Source: Lotus japonicus
Taxonomy: Eukaryota; Streptophyta; Magnoliopsida; Fabales; Fabaceae
Length of the DNA: 64,000 nucleotides
Direction of reading: 5' to 3'
Assembly (NCBI RefSeq): GCF_012489685.1
Contig: NC_080046.1
Span: forward strand, 64,247,984-64,311,983
Position 1 is the stretch's first letter. Each line of letters opens with the position of its first letter. Shown piece by piece: positions 12,521 through 24,187 of the stretch. Under the pieces are notes generated by a model. It did not search any database and had not been told where the DNA came from. It saw only the letters and a program-made list of their open reading frames with translations. A program made the translations under genes and the position numbers.

Positions 12521-13700
12521 GCATTAGAAGCTGAGTTATGGGTCTTATATACATGTTCTGGCCTGCGCCAATTTCTTCTTTTCTCTGTATAAGGCTCGTT
12601 TATGCAAGCTTCGAGCCAGGGCCCCCTTGTTTTCTCTGTTTCCTACTTGCTTGGGTGAAGTCATTTCTACATCAAGATTTAAGTAAAGCACATGATTTCT
12701 GCATAAAACCTATACCAAACTACATCTTTACAAACCTTTTGCAATTGAGGGGTTAAATCTACATGAATTTCACATGTCTAACATAGATAAGTGCCCAAAA
12801 TGGTCTCAAAATTCAATAAATTTGGTACTTATCAGTGCTCTCATGCTTCTCCTTGTTTTCGGCTAAAATTTCTTGGCTCGTCCAATTCATACTCGGTCAG
12901 CCGAAACCTCGTGTCATTTATCATATTTTTCATTTCTTTCTCTTTGTTCTCTAAGTGCGAATAAAGTTTTAATGAAAGAAAAACTACCCTAACAATAATG
13001 AGTGATATTTTAGAAGTCAAAAGGAAAATGACGTATGCCTGCTTAGATTAACATATGACCCATCTGATATCTGACCCCATAACGTGTTGCCATTAGTTTT
13101 TATTTTTGTGAATGCCAACTTACTCTTATCTTCAACCGTGTGACAATGACACCAATATTATTTAATTTTGTTGTCTAACAATTTTTTTGTTAAAAGTAAC
13201 AAAGAAAGTTAATGAAAACCAGAAAACGTGTAGTGGAATTGATCAGCCACACCACAAGCAGCATAACATGTGGACGGCGATGATCGTATTCCTTCCCACT
13301 ACCACATGGCCAGCGAATGGAGGTCGTGCAACTGGATAACGACGTAATATTGTTGTTGTTTAGCTGCTGCATACGTATATTATAAATGTGATTGGCTCTT
13401 GTAGACTGCTGGAAAGCCACCAGAGACTCACTCTCTGTTATGTTAGAGTTTTGGAGGATCTTCATAAGAGAGTTGTCCACCAATTGAGACGTATGAGATT
13501 TTAACCCTCGATATATGAGGATTTGAAAGCTAAACGTGAAACCTATAATCAATCCAAATTGAATAACTCACTCAATTATTATAATTTTATATTATTGAAC
13601 ACGTTTTATGTGAGGATGGCTGGATGAGGCTTTTATTAAAAAAGGATTGCATTGTTGGTGATTTTAGAATCATCAATGTATTTTAATAGTAATGTGATCT
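12521..13700. other. Non-coding spacer
   Basis: AT-rich DNA with no recognisable gene. A 120-codon frame on the minus strand (13,190-13,552) resembles nothing I know and has no protein-like composition. Confidence 0.5.
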
Positions 13701-13715
13701 ACTATAGGCTGATGT

Positions 13716-14152
13716 AATTACGCGTTAGGCTCGGAATCGAGTCAGGTTAGTGCGGAGTGCACGCTCGGTGAGCCAACGCATAATTGACCGCGAATACGAA
13801 CCGGGGTCCAAGGGGCGGAGCCCCTGGCTGGGGACCCTAGTTTGAAAAATCGTGACTTATTTTCGAATAGTTGTGATCATTCGTGCAGCCTCCTATATAA
13901 GGTGACTTGCAACCTAAGGTATCGACACAGAAAAACAGAAAACCGAATACAGTAACAGATATTCGAAAACAGAACTCTCTACTTTCTTGATCTGTTCTCT
14001 TGTGCCAAGAAGCAGATTGATTGTCAAGTATTATCCCAACAAAGATTTCGTGAACCCAGGCAATCATAGGGTCGAAATAATTTGTTCGGAAAGTGGACGC
14101 TCAAGATTCTTGACTTTATCCAGGATTATCACACCCAGATTTCTAACATGCA
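13716..14152 (+). mobile_element. Possible solo LTR of a retrotransposon
   Basis: A block richer in G and C than its surroundings. It contains a short perfect hairpin (GGGGCGGAGCCCC at about 13,812), a TATATAAGG box at about 13,894 and leader-like sequence after it. It starts near TGATGTAATTACGC and may end near TTTCTAACA. These are LTR-like traits, but I found no matching 5-bp target-site duplication or second LTR, so the borders are guesses. Confidence 0.35.
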
Positions 14153-14501
14153 TAAGGTTATATTCACTATTGATTTAATTTTAAATGTATATATTTGCCT
14201 ATATTTTAACTCACAAAAATATATAAATATGGATATGCTTTTATCACTTTAATTCATAGATGAAATTGTTCAAGAGGAAGTGAATATTATCCTTTGTGAT
14301 ATTTAATTATATCATTGGGACATTATTTCAATTTTTATACAAATGCATCACAATTTTTTTTATATGGGGCATGTACCACAATTATGCAAATAAATTAGTA
14401 TCCATAAACAATGAGCTTTTTATGTTTTTATAATCCTGTAATGTCATGAGTCACATTATTTCATTTATTGTGTGTTCTAGTCGGTCCAAAACAATCGTTC
14501 G

Positions 14502-14600
14502 ATCAAATGCAACTCAAATCAACTCAAATGACCAAGGCACCATTTCGGTCTAATGCAACTCAAATCGACTCAAACGACCAACGTTGGTCGGTCAGGACGA
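14502..14600. repeat. Imperfect short tandem duplication
   Basis: A motif of about 32 bp (AATGCAACTCAAATC, then ACTCAAA and GACCAA) occurs twice, offset by about 46 bp. No function is evident. Confidence 0.5.
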
Positions 14601-14721
14601 CCAACAAAGCATACCTTCTATAACTATTATTCTGACCAAGTTGCTAAGCATGATATATAAAAAAATCTCATCATATGTAGTGAAATGGACGTAGCTTCTC
14701 CGAATGTGTTGACCGTTCCCA

Positions 14722-14780
14722 TGACGCAACATCGCGTCACCTACAGTTACGGTGACGTAAGCACGTAACTGCCGTTGACG
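14722..14780 (+). promoter_or_regulatory. Cluster of TGACG (TGA-factor/as-1-like) motifs before the glutaredoxin gene
   Basis: TGACG occurs at 14,722, 14,753 and 14,776 on the + strand, and as CGTCA at 14,735. An additional ACGT core sits at 14,763. A TTTTATATG TATA-like box follows at about 14,807. TGA bZIP factors bind TGACG. The Arabidopsis GRXC9/GRX480 promoter is known to use as-1-like elements for salicylate induction, so the placement fits the gene. Motif spacing is not the canonical 12-bp as-1 spacing. Confidence 0.6.
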
Positions 14781-14859
14781 TTAGAAGTCTTCACCCTCCA
14801 TGTTCTTTTTATATGTCCACCTCCCCCACGCTGCTCACACTCCTCCCTCTCTCTCCACA

Positions 14860-15273
14860 ATGCACCAAGCAATTCCTTACCGGACCTCCCTCCCCGCCGC
14901 CACCACACGCGACCTCCCCGTCGCCGGAGCAATCCGAGAAGGCAAAACCGTGGATCCAGCTTACGTCACCGCAATGGTTTCGGAGAACGCGGTGATAATC
15001 ATCGGGACACGTGGTTGCTGCTTGTGCCACGTCGTCAAGAGGTTGTTACAAGGTCTTGGAGTCAACCCTCCTGTCTATGAGGTTGATGAAGATCGTGAAG
15101 CTGCTGTGGTTGGTCAGCTGTCATCCCACGCTTGCTGCGGCGGCGAGACAGTGCAGTTTCCGGCGGTGTTTGTTGGCGGGAAGTTGTTTGGAGGGTTGGA
15201 AAGGGTTATGGCCACTCATATATCAGGTGAATTGGTTCCTCTGCTTAAGGATGCTGGTGCCTTGTGGCTTTGA
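14860..15273 (+). CDS. GRXC9: CC-type glutaredoxin (GRXC9/ROXY19-like)
   Basis: Single-exon protein of 137 residues, a land-plant-specific CC-type glutaredoxin. Such proteins act in nucleus and cytosol, binding TGA transcription factors to alter jasmonate/ethylene and detoxification gene expression. Seen directly: the active-site segment GCCLCHVVKRLLQGLGVNP with Cys53-Cys54-Leu-Cys56, a TVQFPAVFVGGKLFGG substrate/GSH-binding region, VMATHISGELVP, and the C-terminal ALWL motif that family members need for TGA-factor interaction. The start at 14,860 gives the MHQAIPY N-terminus; an upstream in-frame codon at 14,800 would run through the probable TATA box and is rejected. The active site is CCLC rather than the commoner CCMC. 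The overall match to GRX480/ROXY19 is strong. Confidence 0.93.
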   Translation: MHQAIPYRTSLPAATTRDLPVAGAIREGKTVDPAYVTAMVSENAVIIIGTRGCCLCHVVKRLLQGLGVNPPVYEVDEDREAAVVGQLSSHACCGGETVQFPAVFVGGKLFGGLERVMATHISGELVPLLKDAGALWL

Positions 15274-18176
15274 CTAGTAGCTACCTACCTCTTTCCCCCT
15301 TTTGGTTGTAGAAAAATGTTTCTTGTACCTCTTATAATTAGGCTTTAAATTACTATTACTGTTTAGTAGTGGAGTTTGAGATTAAGTGATTTAACATCAC
15401 TTATCCTCAAAATTTGATGCAATATGTTGAGATGTAATTTAAAGCATATGAATGGAGAAGCTAGAAAAGGAGATTGAGATTTTGTACATTATGTTTCAAT
15501 TAGTTGATGGGGATTGGAAGTTCATGTTAGATCTGAAGAAAATGTAAAAAAGAAAAAGTTCTGATCATTGTACTCTGAGCGAGCTAGTTGAGAAATTTTT
15601 TCTTCACTCAATTAGTCAATTCAATTTGTAAGCGATTAGTGCATGACTATAAACTCTTTTATGAAAATGAGATGGAAGAAATCATGAACATGATAAATAT
15701 ATCAAAACCTACTAATCGTGATCTCAAGCAATTGATTGCCTTAAATCAAGTTTTATTGAGGTAGTTTGAAGTTATTAAAAGAAGGTTTTTGTGAGAGGAG
15801 TGAAAGAGGTCAGAATGAGATAGGAGAGGGGAATGAGATAGGAGAAGGGAATGAGATATTACAACACAAAAAAAAAATGGGGTTTTGTGGTGGTTGTATA
15901 GTAGAGGATTCTTAAAACCGCCACAAATTTGTATGCTTAGAGGCGATTTTCAAAATGATGCAAAATGCAGCGGTTTTTCTTATTTTTTTTATGGGGAGTG
16001 TTGATTCATAACTCTTAACAACCATACACAGTGGACTCCGTTGTTTAATAAGTAAGTTTTAAAGTTTTCCAATTAAAGTAAGGAAATACATAGGGCTATG
16101 AAATTCGTTTGGAGTCATCTACCATTTCTCTTTTGTGGGCTTAAACTTGAAGAGAATGCTTGCTTGTTTCACCCACGTGAAACTTATGATATTTCCTCCC
16201 TTCATTCCCACTCAATACCCTCACCCATTTAATAGTCATCGGTATTTTGAACCCTAGCATTTTGAATCTCTTACCTCTAAAATCTTTAATGGTCTTTATC
16301 CATCACCTGGTCTGTAACACTAGAGTCATCCTATTGACAACGAAAGAGAGGGGAGAGAGACCCACCACATTTTGACTCTCTTGTTTTAGACTACTAGTGG
16401 ATTGTTTTTCATAGAAAGTTGGATAAAATTGTCTTTTGACACCAAAATTAACTTTTTCTTTTATCTTTCTCTTTTCTATTTATATAATATGAAACAATGT
16501 ACAAATTTTATTGTGTTTCTCAATTCTTCTTTTTTTTTTTGCTTATTTTTTCTTATAATAAACCATACAAATTAAAGCATACAATAAATGGAGGAACTTA
16601 GCGTCGGAAGAATAGTGGAGATGTTAAGTTTTATCTTAGCGGCGGTTTCTGTCACTCCATGCCGGTAATTATTTTAACTAGTATTTTTTAAAAGCCTTAA
16701 ATATATTTTAGTCCATGTAAAATAGCGATGAATTAGATTTAATCCCTTTACAAAAATTCATAACTTTTAGTCAAACAAAATATATGAAATTCGCCCATCA
16801 ATTTATTTTGTGGCAGTTCAAACTTGTCAATAAAATTAAGAAAAAATAATTTGTGACGATTAAGAATCACCACTAATATAGATAAACGATCACAAAAGGT
16901 ACGATAAAAACTAATTTTACATACTTCAATAATGTTGTGACTAAAAACTGAGACTTTGTATAAAGGGACTAGATTTAATAAACCCCTATATCACAAACAC
17001 TAAAAATATATTTAACTTTTTGTTGAAATATTTCGCATATTTCTATTTTTATTTCACAATCGCGCGAATTATCTTTCTTTTTCCCTTCGTTCGCGCCCAA
17101 TACCCAAACCCTCACCATTCATGGCCATTCGAGAGCTTCAACAGTTTTCAGGTTCCACTCTCCCTTCTTCTCTTCCACTAGTTCTACAAGTATCTATCAT
17201 CTCCCTCTGATTTCGATTTCATTTCTTTCGCAGACGACACAGTGCCAACAATCAAAGTTAACTGCCACTGAATATAAGGTAATGCGATTAATTGAATTTG
17301 TTCATGATTTAATTTAATGTTTGTATGATTAGGTCCTTGATGATTAAAGTGGTTTTTTCCAACAGTTCTCGATTTATCGAATAGGAAGTTGGGAGGGAAA
17401 TCTATATTGTAAATTGTAGTTACAGCTATAGAAGAAGTGTTGGAAGTTGAAAGAAACCATAACATAGCTTCAAACTGGTTAATAGTAAGAATCTTTGTAA
17501 ATGGACACAAGATTAATTGTGTTTTAATTTTTTGGCAGAAATTTATTTTGGATCTCTGTAATGCATGTATTGGCTTGTTGTGTAAATAGCTTAGAAAGTC
17601 TAACTTGCTTGCACAAATATCTTTTAAGTCAAAATATTTGATTATATAATTTCATTTTCAAGCAAGTCAAGTTGTTAATTTTGGTGCAAATGATCTTCCT
17701 GTAGCTTGAAGGCTTGTTTGTCAACCTCTTCTCACTATAAGCTACTCAAACAAGACTTCATCCCGGTAGGGTTCCTATTCATTCTTTAATTTATTTATTT
17801 ATTTGCATCTTGTTACCATTTTTGAAATCTTTGGAAGTTCTTTTCCATTTGTCGTGTATTGGTAGTTTTGATATATGTCACCAATATGTGCTATGTGCTG
17901 TGATTTGTTCTGGTATATTGTGATAATATCTACTAGAATTTTCAATGTAACTCCAATAAGAAAGAGTGTAAGTTAAATGGGCTGGCCAGAGACCATGCCC
18001 ATTTTGACACCACTACCCACTTTTGCTTAGAAATTTAACAAGGTATAGTCAGGGTCAATTATATTATATATTTGAACATGTCCACCATATGTATCTCCCC
18101 TGATCTTCAACCTTGAATTTCATTCATTCTGGTCCCATGAATAAATACTGTCAATTAGCCATAAAGTAAAATCAAC
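15274..18176. other. Intergenic DNA between glutaredoxin and NAC genes
   Basis: Mostly AT-rich. About 15,870-15,980 and 16,600-16,670 hold GGCGGTTTT/AACCGCC-type motifs reminiscent of CACTA-type subterminal repeats, but without clear termini. At 17,121-17,187 a short frame (MAIRELQQFSGS) follows leader-like sequence and precedes possible splice signals. It could be a relic first exon, but nothing downstream continues it. No intact gene is supported here. Confidence 0.4.
16696..17016. mobile_element. MITE-like element, about 320 bp
   Basis: Left end CTTAAATATATTTTAGT and right end CACTAAAAATATATTTAAC are inverted copies of one another. The interior is non-coding and AT-rich. The class is not certain. 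Confidence 0.45.
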
Positions 18177-18189
18177 ATATTATATATAT

Positions 18190-18224
<35 letters not shown>

Positions 18225-18225
18225 G
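18177..18225. repeat. Compound (AT)n(AG)n microsatellite
   Basis: About 34 bp of AT dinucleotides followed directly by about six AG repeats. Confidence 0.9.
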
Positions 18226-18464
18226 ATTTATCTTATAAGAATGATGTTTTTGTACGAGAACCTAAGAATAACTCACGACCGTTAGATCTAATCATCAATG
18301 GTTTAGACTAAAATACAAAGTCATGGCCTATATATATCATTGTTAAGCTCTTCCAGTGTTACTTTCTCTCCACTCTTGCTTTGCTTGCTTCTGTCGCTAG
18401 TCCAATAAAAAGAACCATCACCTTGGACATCCCCAAGTCTGGAATAGGTTGTGGGGAGCTTTCA

Positions 18465-20244
18465 CTATGGAGGATCTCTTATAATGGAAGTACCACATTG
18501 TCTAGGTTGTGTCTGGTAGAAGACCTTTGAAACAACTAATTCTCCATCTTGCTCTTCTTCATTACTGCCAAGATGGTATTGATGCATCACCCAATTGGTC
18601 TTCTCAGGCTTCCTTTGCCTGCCAAAGTTGGTGTAGAGTACCATAATCTTTTTAAAACCCTTCACTGCACCACCACCAGCAAAAACAGCTCTAGTTTTCC
18701 CTGTTTTGTGCCATCTAGTTTCGCTTCCTTCATCATCAGTGTGAACCTTTCTTCTTTTCCTTGTTCCTGTTGTGTATGCTTTAGAAGGCCTGTGAAAGAA
18801 GTGGCGGACCTGCCCATCTTTGCTAACTCCTGCATTATTTCAAAGGAACAATTTCTCATATATAGTTGCATTACGTAAAGGAACTGGTTTTGTTAGTGTG
18901 AATTTATGCATGACTAAATTATATGAAGAAAAAGAGAGAAAATCTCATATTAGTGTCAAAAGGAAGCAAAATCAACTGTGACTGAGTGAATATCCCAAAG
19001 GCAACATTTACAAAACTTGGGGAATTAGACCAAACATTAGGAATGAGGCCTAGGTCCCAAAATTCGTATGCAAGTGAAGATGCCTCTTCCAAATGAGGTA
19101 AACTCCCTCTTAAAAGTTCCTTGTGGCTGGCATTTGAATTCTTAAGTAACACTTATGAGTCTCAATTATGGGGTCTTTAGTGTGATATTGATATTTAATT
19201 AGAACTATTCCTGGGTAAGTTAATAGCATATAAGCGTGCGTTATGATTCTAGCTAAGATCTTCCGTGTCCACCCCGTTACTTCTCTAAGCTGTCCTTTTT
19301 GTCGTGCTACCTATGGCCGGATTTAGGTATTTGGGACCCGAGAGGTTCACAACTCTTCAAGTTCTAAGCATTTAGCTTAGTGGACTTGAGTAGGTATAGT
19401 TATAATAACTATGAATCAGGAATTCTTAACTATGAATTAGGAACTCTTATTTGTATCTTTATATCCGGTAAGAGGTTGAGAAAGCCCCCATCAAAAGAAT
19501 GACAAGGTAGCAACCTTCTTTTTTGAGCAACCTTCTTTTTTGAGTTTGGCAGTCATTGCCAACCCATTTAGAGAGCATAAATGTTCTGATGTGATTCTAA
19601 ACCGCCTTATACTTTGAACCTTTTGAAAGAAAAAAACATTTTCATTTCTAAAACAATTAATTTCACACATGTGGTGCCGCGCGCATATATATCAAGATGT
19701 GCCTCCCAATAAATGATAATTTCAACGATGGCTAGAACATGCATATGCAATGTCTCAACTAAACTATTTTAAGTAAGGGAAAAAAAAATCAACACCTGGT
19801 AGCTTTTCTGGGTGTGTATAGCAGATTCCATTATCGCCTTGAAGCGTTGGTATGAACTGATCAATAAGGGGATGAAGCTTGCACACATCAGAAACTACCT
19901 TGGCCTCCAAATGCTCCAGTATTTCTTGGTCATTTGGATCAAACTTCACTCCAGCCGGCAATCCATGAATTCCACCCTATTAAATTGGTGCATGAACAAA
20001 ATCAACTTGTTATGAACTAAAATTAAGCATAAACACAAGAGAAGGAATTCCTATATGTTATGTGAGAATCAAAAAACCTTAAATTAATTAGTACCTGATC
20101 TCTGACTTCCATGTTATGGCTACATGAGGGGCATTTTATTGTATGAATTCCTTCTGTGAGATTGATGATAGCTTTAGGAGTATTCGTGGGCGTGATTAAA
20201 TATTCATTGCCCTTCTCCTTATCAGAGTCATTGCACCATTTCAT
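18465..20244 (-). CDS. NAC-domain transcription factor, SND2/NAC073-like
   Basis: Nuclear plant transcription factor; close relatives (SND2/NAC073, NAC075, SND3) promote secondary cell wall formation in fibres. Exons on the minus strand by eye: 20,244-20,095, 19,976-19,796, 18,829-18,465; junctions are GT-AG and in frame, giving 231 residues. The N-terminus MKWCND and the zinc-like CPSCSHN are typical of this clade. The NAC subdomains follow: [20 protein letters not shown] (A), [10 protein letters not shown] and [12 protein letters not shown] (B), [20 protein letters not shown] with RWHKTGKTR (C), [11 protein letters not shown] (D), and [11 protein letters not shown] with [15 protein letters not shown] (E). 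It then stops after only nine residues at TAG followed immediately by TGA. SND2-type proteins normally continue for tens of residues of activation tail. The codons after the double stop stay open for about 46 codons, and a donor-like GGTACT sits just before it, so either the tail is lost or a final exon is spliced on. Confidence 0.85.
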
Positions 20245-21942
20245 CTTTCTTTGTTAACTTCTAATGATATATACCACAAATTTTCAGAACCCTTTTCGCT
20301 TCTACTCCCTCCTACAATATCAGCTTTCTAGTAATAAAAACAAATAGTAATCAGCAAAATAGAGATGAGAAAGGGTGAAGAAAGGTAAAGCTAGTGCCTT
20401 TTTGGGACACTTTTATATCCTGGATCATTTTAGTTATACTTGTTGTGCTGAAAGGGAGAGAATTTCATATTCTACCATAGCAATTTCTTACTTTTCCTTC
20501 TTCTGATTCAATGATTGAATATTTCCTGATATCCCAAACTGCTGGTTCTTGCTCACGAAGAAAAGAAGAGATCGATAGAGGACAAATTAAGGGTTATTAT
20601 AGCCGATAAAAGAAACATATGAAAGGCTCAACTCAACATATAGGAAAAGGTTACTTGCAGGGCACGTTTGGCTATGCTCATCTATATACGCTTGTAAACA
20701 AGGAATAAATGTGGCCTAGCTAGCTAGCACGATTTTTTCTTAAATTTAAAATAATTGATCGAACTTAAATGGTACCCTTATTACACACTACATCTTCTCA
20801 TTTAGTGTCCAAATTTTTTTTATTTCTAATTAAGTGGATTATAATACTTCTTCAACGTGTAGAACATATATCGTATTTTGCCATTAAAAAAGAGAGATCA
20901 TGTTATGGTACACGACACTTGCAGCCAAAGACTTCGACTTTTCGGGGTTGTTCGGATCAACAAGTTACAGGTCATGTTTGAGGGACGTTTTTGTCATTTA
21001 ACATTGAGGTTTAGATGATTTGGAATGAGATTACTGGTCTGGATATTGGGGTCAAAGTAAGCCACAATAGACAGAACACATGCGATCACAGTCCTGTTTT
21101 AAATTTCAACAATCGCCGACACGTCTTTGTGAGCTTCTCAAAGAAGCCACGCATGCGAAGCTTGGGCATTAAGTTTCTGCTTTTTTTTTAAGAAAGGAGA
21201 ATATTTATCTTCTTTTTTTCCTTCAAGTTTTTAATTATTTATCTAGAAATTTCGCTTGGCAAGTATATTATTTAAGGGTTAGAATTAGAGTACAGTGACC
21301 CCAAAGGATAGGTAAGTGGGTCGAGTTGAAGACATGAATTGGAGAGGAGAATATTCGCGGATCAAAAGAAAAAAAAATATTAAGAGTATTGTTTTTACGC
21401 TATGAATAAAATTGCTTTTGGTTTATAAATAAAAACCTATGGAGTAATGTACTTAAAAGTCAATAGAATGAATAATTGTGAATCTCTAGTTTTTCAAGCT
21501 TGTCCATTAAGGCTACGAGTGATTAGTTATTAGGTGATTTATTTAGTGATTAATAATTTTTTAATTTTAATTTGTTAATTATAAATTTTATTTTATTTAC
21601 TAATTATATATCTAGAAATTAAAAATTAATTAAATGACGTAGATATCAACATGTCACGTTTGTATGTCATTGGACATGATCGTTAGAGGGGTGAGGACCG
21701 AAACTAAACTTAGTGCAAACAGAGAGGTATGTCGGCAATTTTTTCCAACTAGGGACGAAAATGAAATGAGATGACAAACACATAGACTAATTTGACCATT
21801 AATCCATATTTATATGTAAATGGTAATATATCAACTATGGATTGCATTTTTTACCTTCCTCTTATTTTCCTTTCCATATTCTTTAAGAGATGCTTCTTTT
21901 GACTAGTTGAAGGATTTCAATTTGAAGTTGAAAACAAGAGGT
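20245..21942. other. NAC upstream region and spacer
   Basis: AT-rich DNA between the NAC start and the NLR-tail relic. No coding region or convincing repeat was recognised. The NAC promoter must lie in the part next to 20,244. Confidence 0.5.
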
Positions 21943-23000
21943 AGCAAGACCTGTACCGCCAATGTATTATGAATTTGCATTTAATTGTCTGTTATTCCGA
22001 TGGTTTGATCGAGAAGCTGCTAAAAGTAGTGAAGATGGGTGGGGGAACAGCCTGGAATCCTTACAAGTAACAACCATTCTATCTGAAGAATCCTTACCAC
22101 AAAAATTAATTTGAAATTCTTCTATTAACTAAGTTTCCAACTAGTATTAGTCCATGAAGATCCTTAATCAAGCTCTCTGGGAACCTAGCCATCAAATAAA
22201 AAGTGTATACTAAATGGTAATAAATCTGTACCTCCTGCATAAACCAGCTGATTTTGTAGTCTATTATTCTACAGAATCAATTCTAGTGTTAGCATTGGCA
22301 TAATAGCATTATCCTTACATCTGTGTTCTTGTAAGATATTACATATCATATCGTGCATATAATTTGATTTATGAAGAACCTTGTAGTGGGTTTTTTAGTT
22401 ATATGGCTTGCTGTGAGTTGAATGATATAGTTTACTGCCTAATGGCCTTTGGTACTCATCATTGTGCTTCAGTTTGTTTGCTGTTTCCAAGCTCTTCCTC
22501 TGTAAAATAACTTTTGTATTATAATAGTGTTCTCTTAAGTCTTGCCTAATTATATAGATAGATAGATTAAAATCTGATCATAAAAGATATTGGGCAGGAC
22601 CAGTCTTGATTCTTACCTACTTGGCTACTCGATGATGTTTATAGTTTATTTTCTAGTTGTTTTACTTGAGGATTGTTAAACCACCCCTGTAATTCTTGTC
22701 TACAAACTCTTAGAATACTTTGTATTTGATTGGAAGTCATATTTATGCAGGTAGATAACAACCCAGATTTCACTGCCTGCTCACTGGAAATGAATGCTTG
22801 AGGCAACTTATAATCTGAATTTCCGATTGTTATCATTGTAAATTCAGCAAGCAAATTTTCTGTTTTCAGTCTTCTAGAAGTTTATATTAAAGACTTTTTA
22901 GTGATAAAAATTGAATTGGTTAGGGACAGTGACCCATGATGAGATTCTATTTGTATATATGCAGTTACTTAATGGAGTTAAACCATTGGCATATTTGACA
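21943..23000 (+). pseudogene. Orphan 3' tail of a lost NLR paralogue
   Basis: This non-coding stretch aligns by eye, in order, with 39,244-39,913 joined to 56,263-56,640, which is the 3' tail of the NLR locus downstream. Shared landmarks are GCAAGACCTGTA, GGCTGGAATCCTTA, CACAAAAATTAATT, AAAATCTGATCAT, AAGATATTGGGCA, TTGTTTTACTTGAGGATTGT, and TTTATGCAGGTAGATAACAA. No NLR coding sequence is attached upstream. It implies a former tandem copy whose body was deleted, and it supplies an uninterrupted version of the gypsy insertion site at about 22,592. Confidence 0.75.
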
Positions 23001-23819
23001 GCTTTATACACATCACAATGCTTTTGATGATCTTAACTACATGAGGCATCTTAATTGTTTTAGATTCCTAAGCTCTTATTACATAGGAATTATAGTTTTC
23101 TTACCAGTTTTTAGTGATTGCTTACTATAGATAGGCCACCTTGAGATAAAAAGAAAGAATTGTATGGCACTAGATTTATACAGTTTTGCAGCTGGATTAC
23201 CAGCAAGGCAGCAATGGCCATTCAATCAATCACCAGCAAGTCTTTCTTACCAGTTAGTAATATCATTTTGTATGACTATGTCTATATATGGAAATGCAAA
23301 AAATAGTTGACATTATGCACATCATTTCCTAACAAAAGAAGTGTTATTTTTTTAATAATTCCTATTTCTTAATAAAATGTCTAAAAAATAATTGTGTACA
23401 TGTAATTGATAAAATTATTTTTCAAATTAAGAAATAATTTTCTCAAAAAATAATAAATTTAAATATAACATCTCATTATGGGTCTTGTTAATGATGTTTC
23501 ATGGGATGGTGGAAGTCATGCAATTACATTAATGTGAAAGAAGAGATCAAAGGATTACATTCATGTGAAGAGAAGAAATCATGGGAGGTCATTAATCTAA
23601 TAAGGAGATGCAACTGAATAGTTTCATAATTGTCCAATTTACAAGTTTCATATATATCAAAATCAAATCAATGTTCTATGAAACGCAATGATAGAACACC
23701 TCTTCTGACCAGTAAAAGAGGAGCCGTGATGTAGACTTGAACGGTAATGCAAATTACCAAAAACTTCCACCAATTTTGGGAAAAGGAATAATGTTGTGGA
23801 GATCAGTAATGATATATAT
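23001..23819. other. Non-coding spacer
   Basis: AT-rich DNA without a recognised gene, between the NLR-tail relic and a pair of MITE-like repeats. Confidence 0.45.
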
Positions 23820-24187
23820 ACACCTCATTTTTAAAATACTTCATTTCCACCTCTTTTTGTTTCTATCTCTCTCCTCTTATCATCTATCACATCTCATACT
23901 TTATCTCTCTTACTTTTTTCTTTCTTCCTATCTCTCTCCTCATTCCACCTCTTACGCCTCAAAAAGAGGTGTGTATGTATAATTATTCTTGTGGAGATAT
24001 CTCATTTTCACTTTCATCTCATGCATTAAGGGATATATACCCACTTCATTTTTTAAACACTTCATTTTCACATATTTTTATTTTTATCTCTCTTATTTTA
24101 TCATTTATCACATCTAAAACTTGATCTCTCTTACTTTTTTTTTCTATCTCTCATCCTCCACCTCTTTCCACATCAAAATGAGGTGTG
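23820..24187. repeat. Two adjacent copies of a MITE-like repeat
   Basis: Copy A (23,820-23,974) begins ACACCTCATTTTT and ends AAAAAGAGGTGTG. Copy B (24,041-24,187) begins CCACTTCATTTTTT and ends CAAAATGAGGTGTG. Both share internal TATCTCTCT, CATTTATCACATCT-like and ATCTCTCTTACTTTTTT motifs. They lie about 300 bp upstream of the NLR start. The interior is pyrimidine-rich on the + strand. Confidence 0.55.

Noticed and set aside
13190..13552. 120-codon minus-strand frame as a gene
   Set aside because: No recognisable motif, no promoter context, and a composition typical of random AT-rich DNA.
17121..17300. Possible gene starting MAIRELQQFSGS
   Set aside because: The frame ends within about 29 codons and no continuing exon could be supported; noted only as a possible relic.
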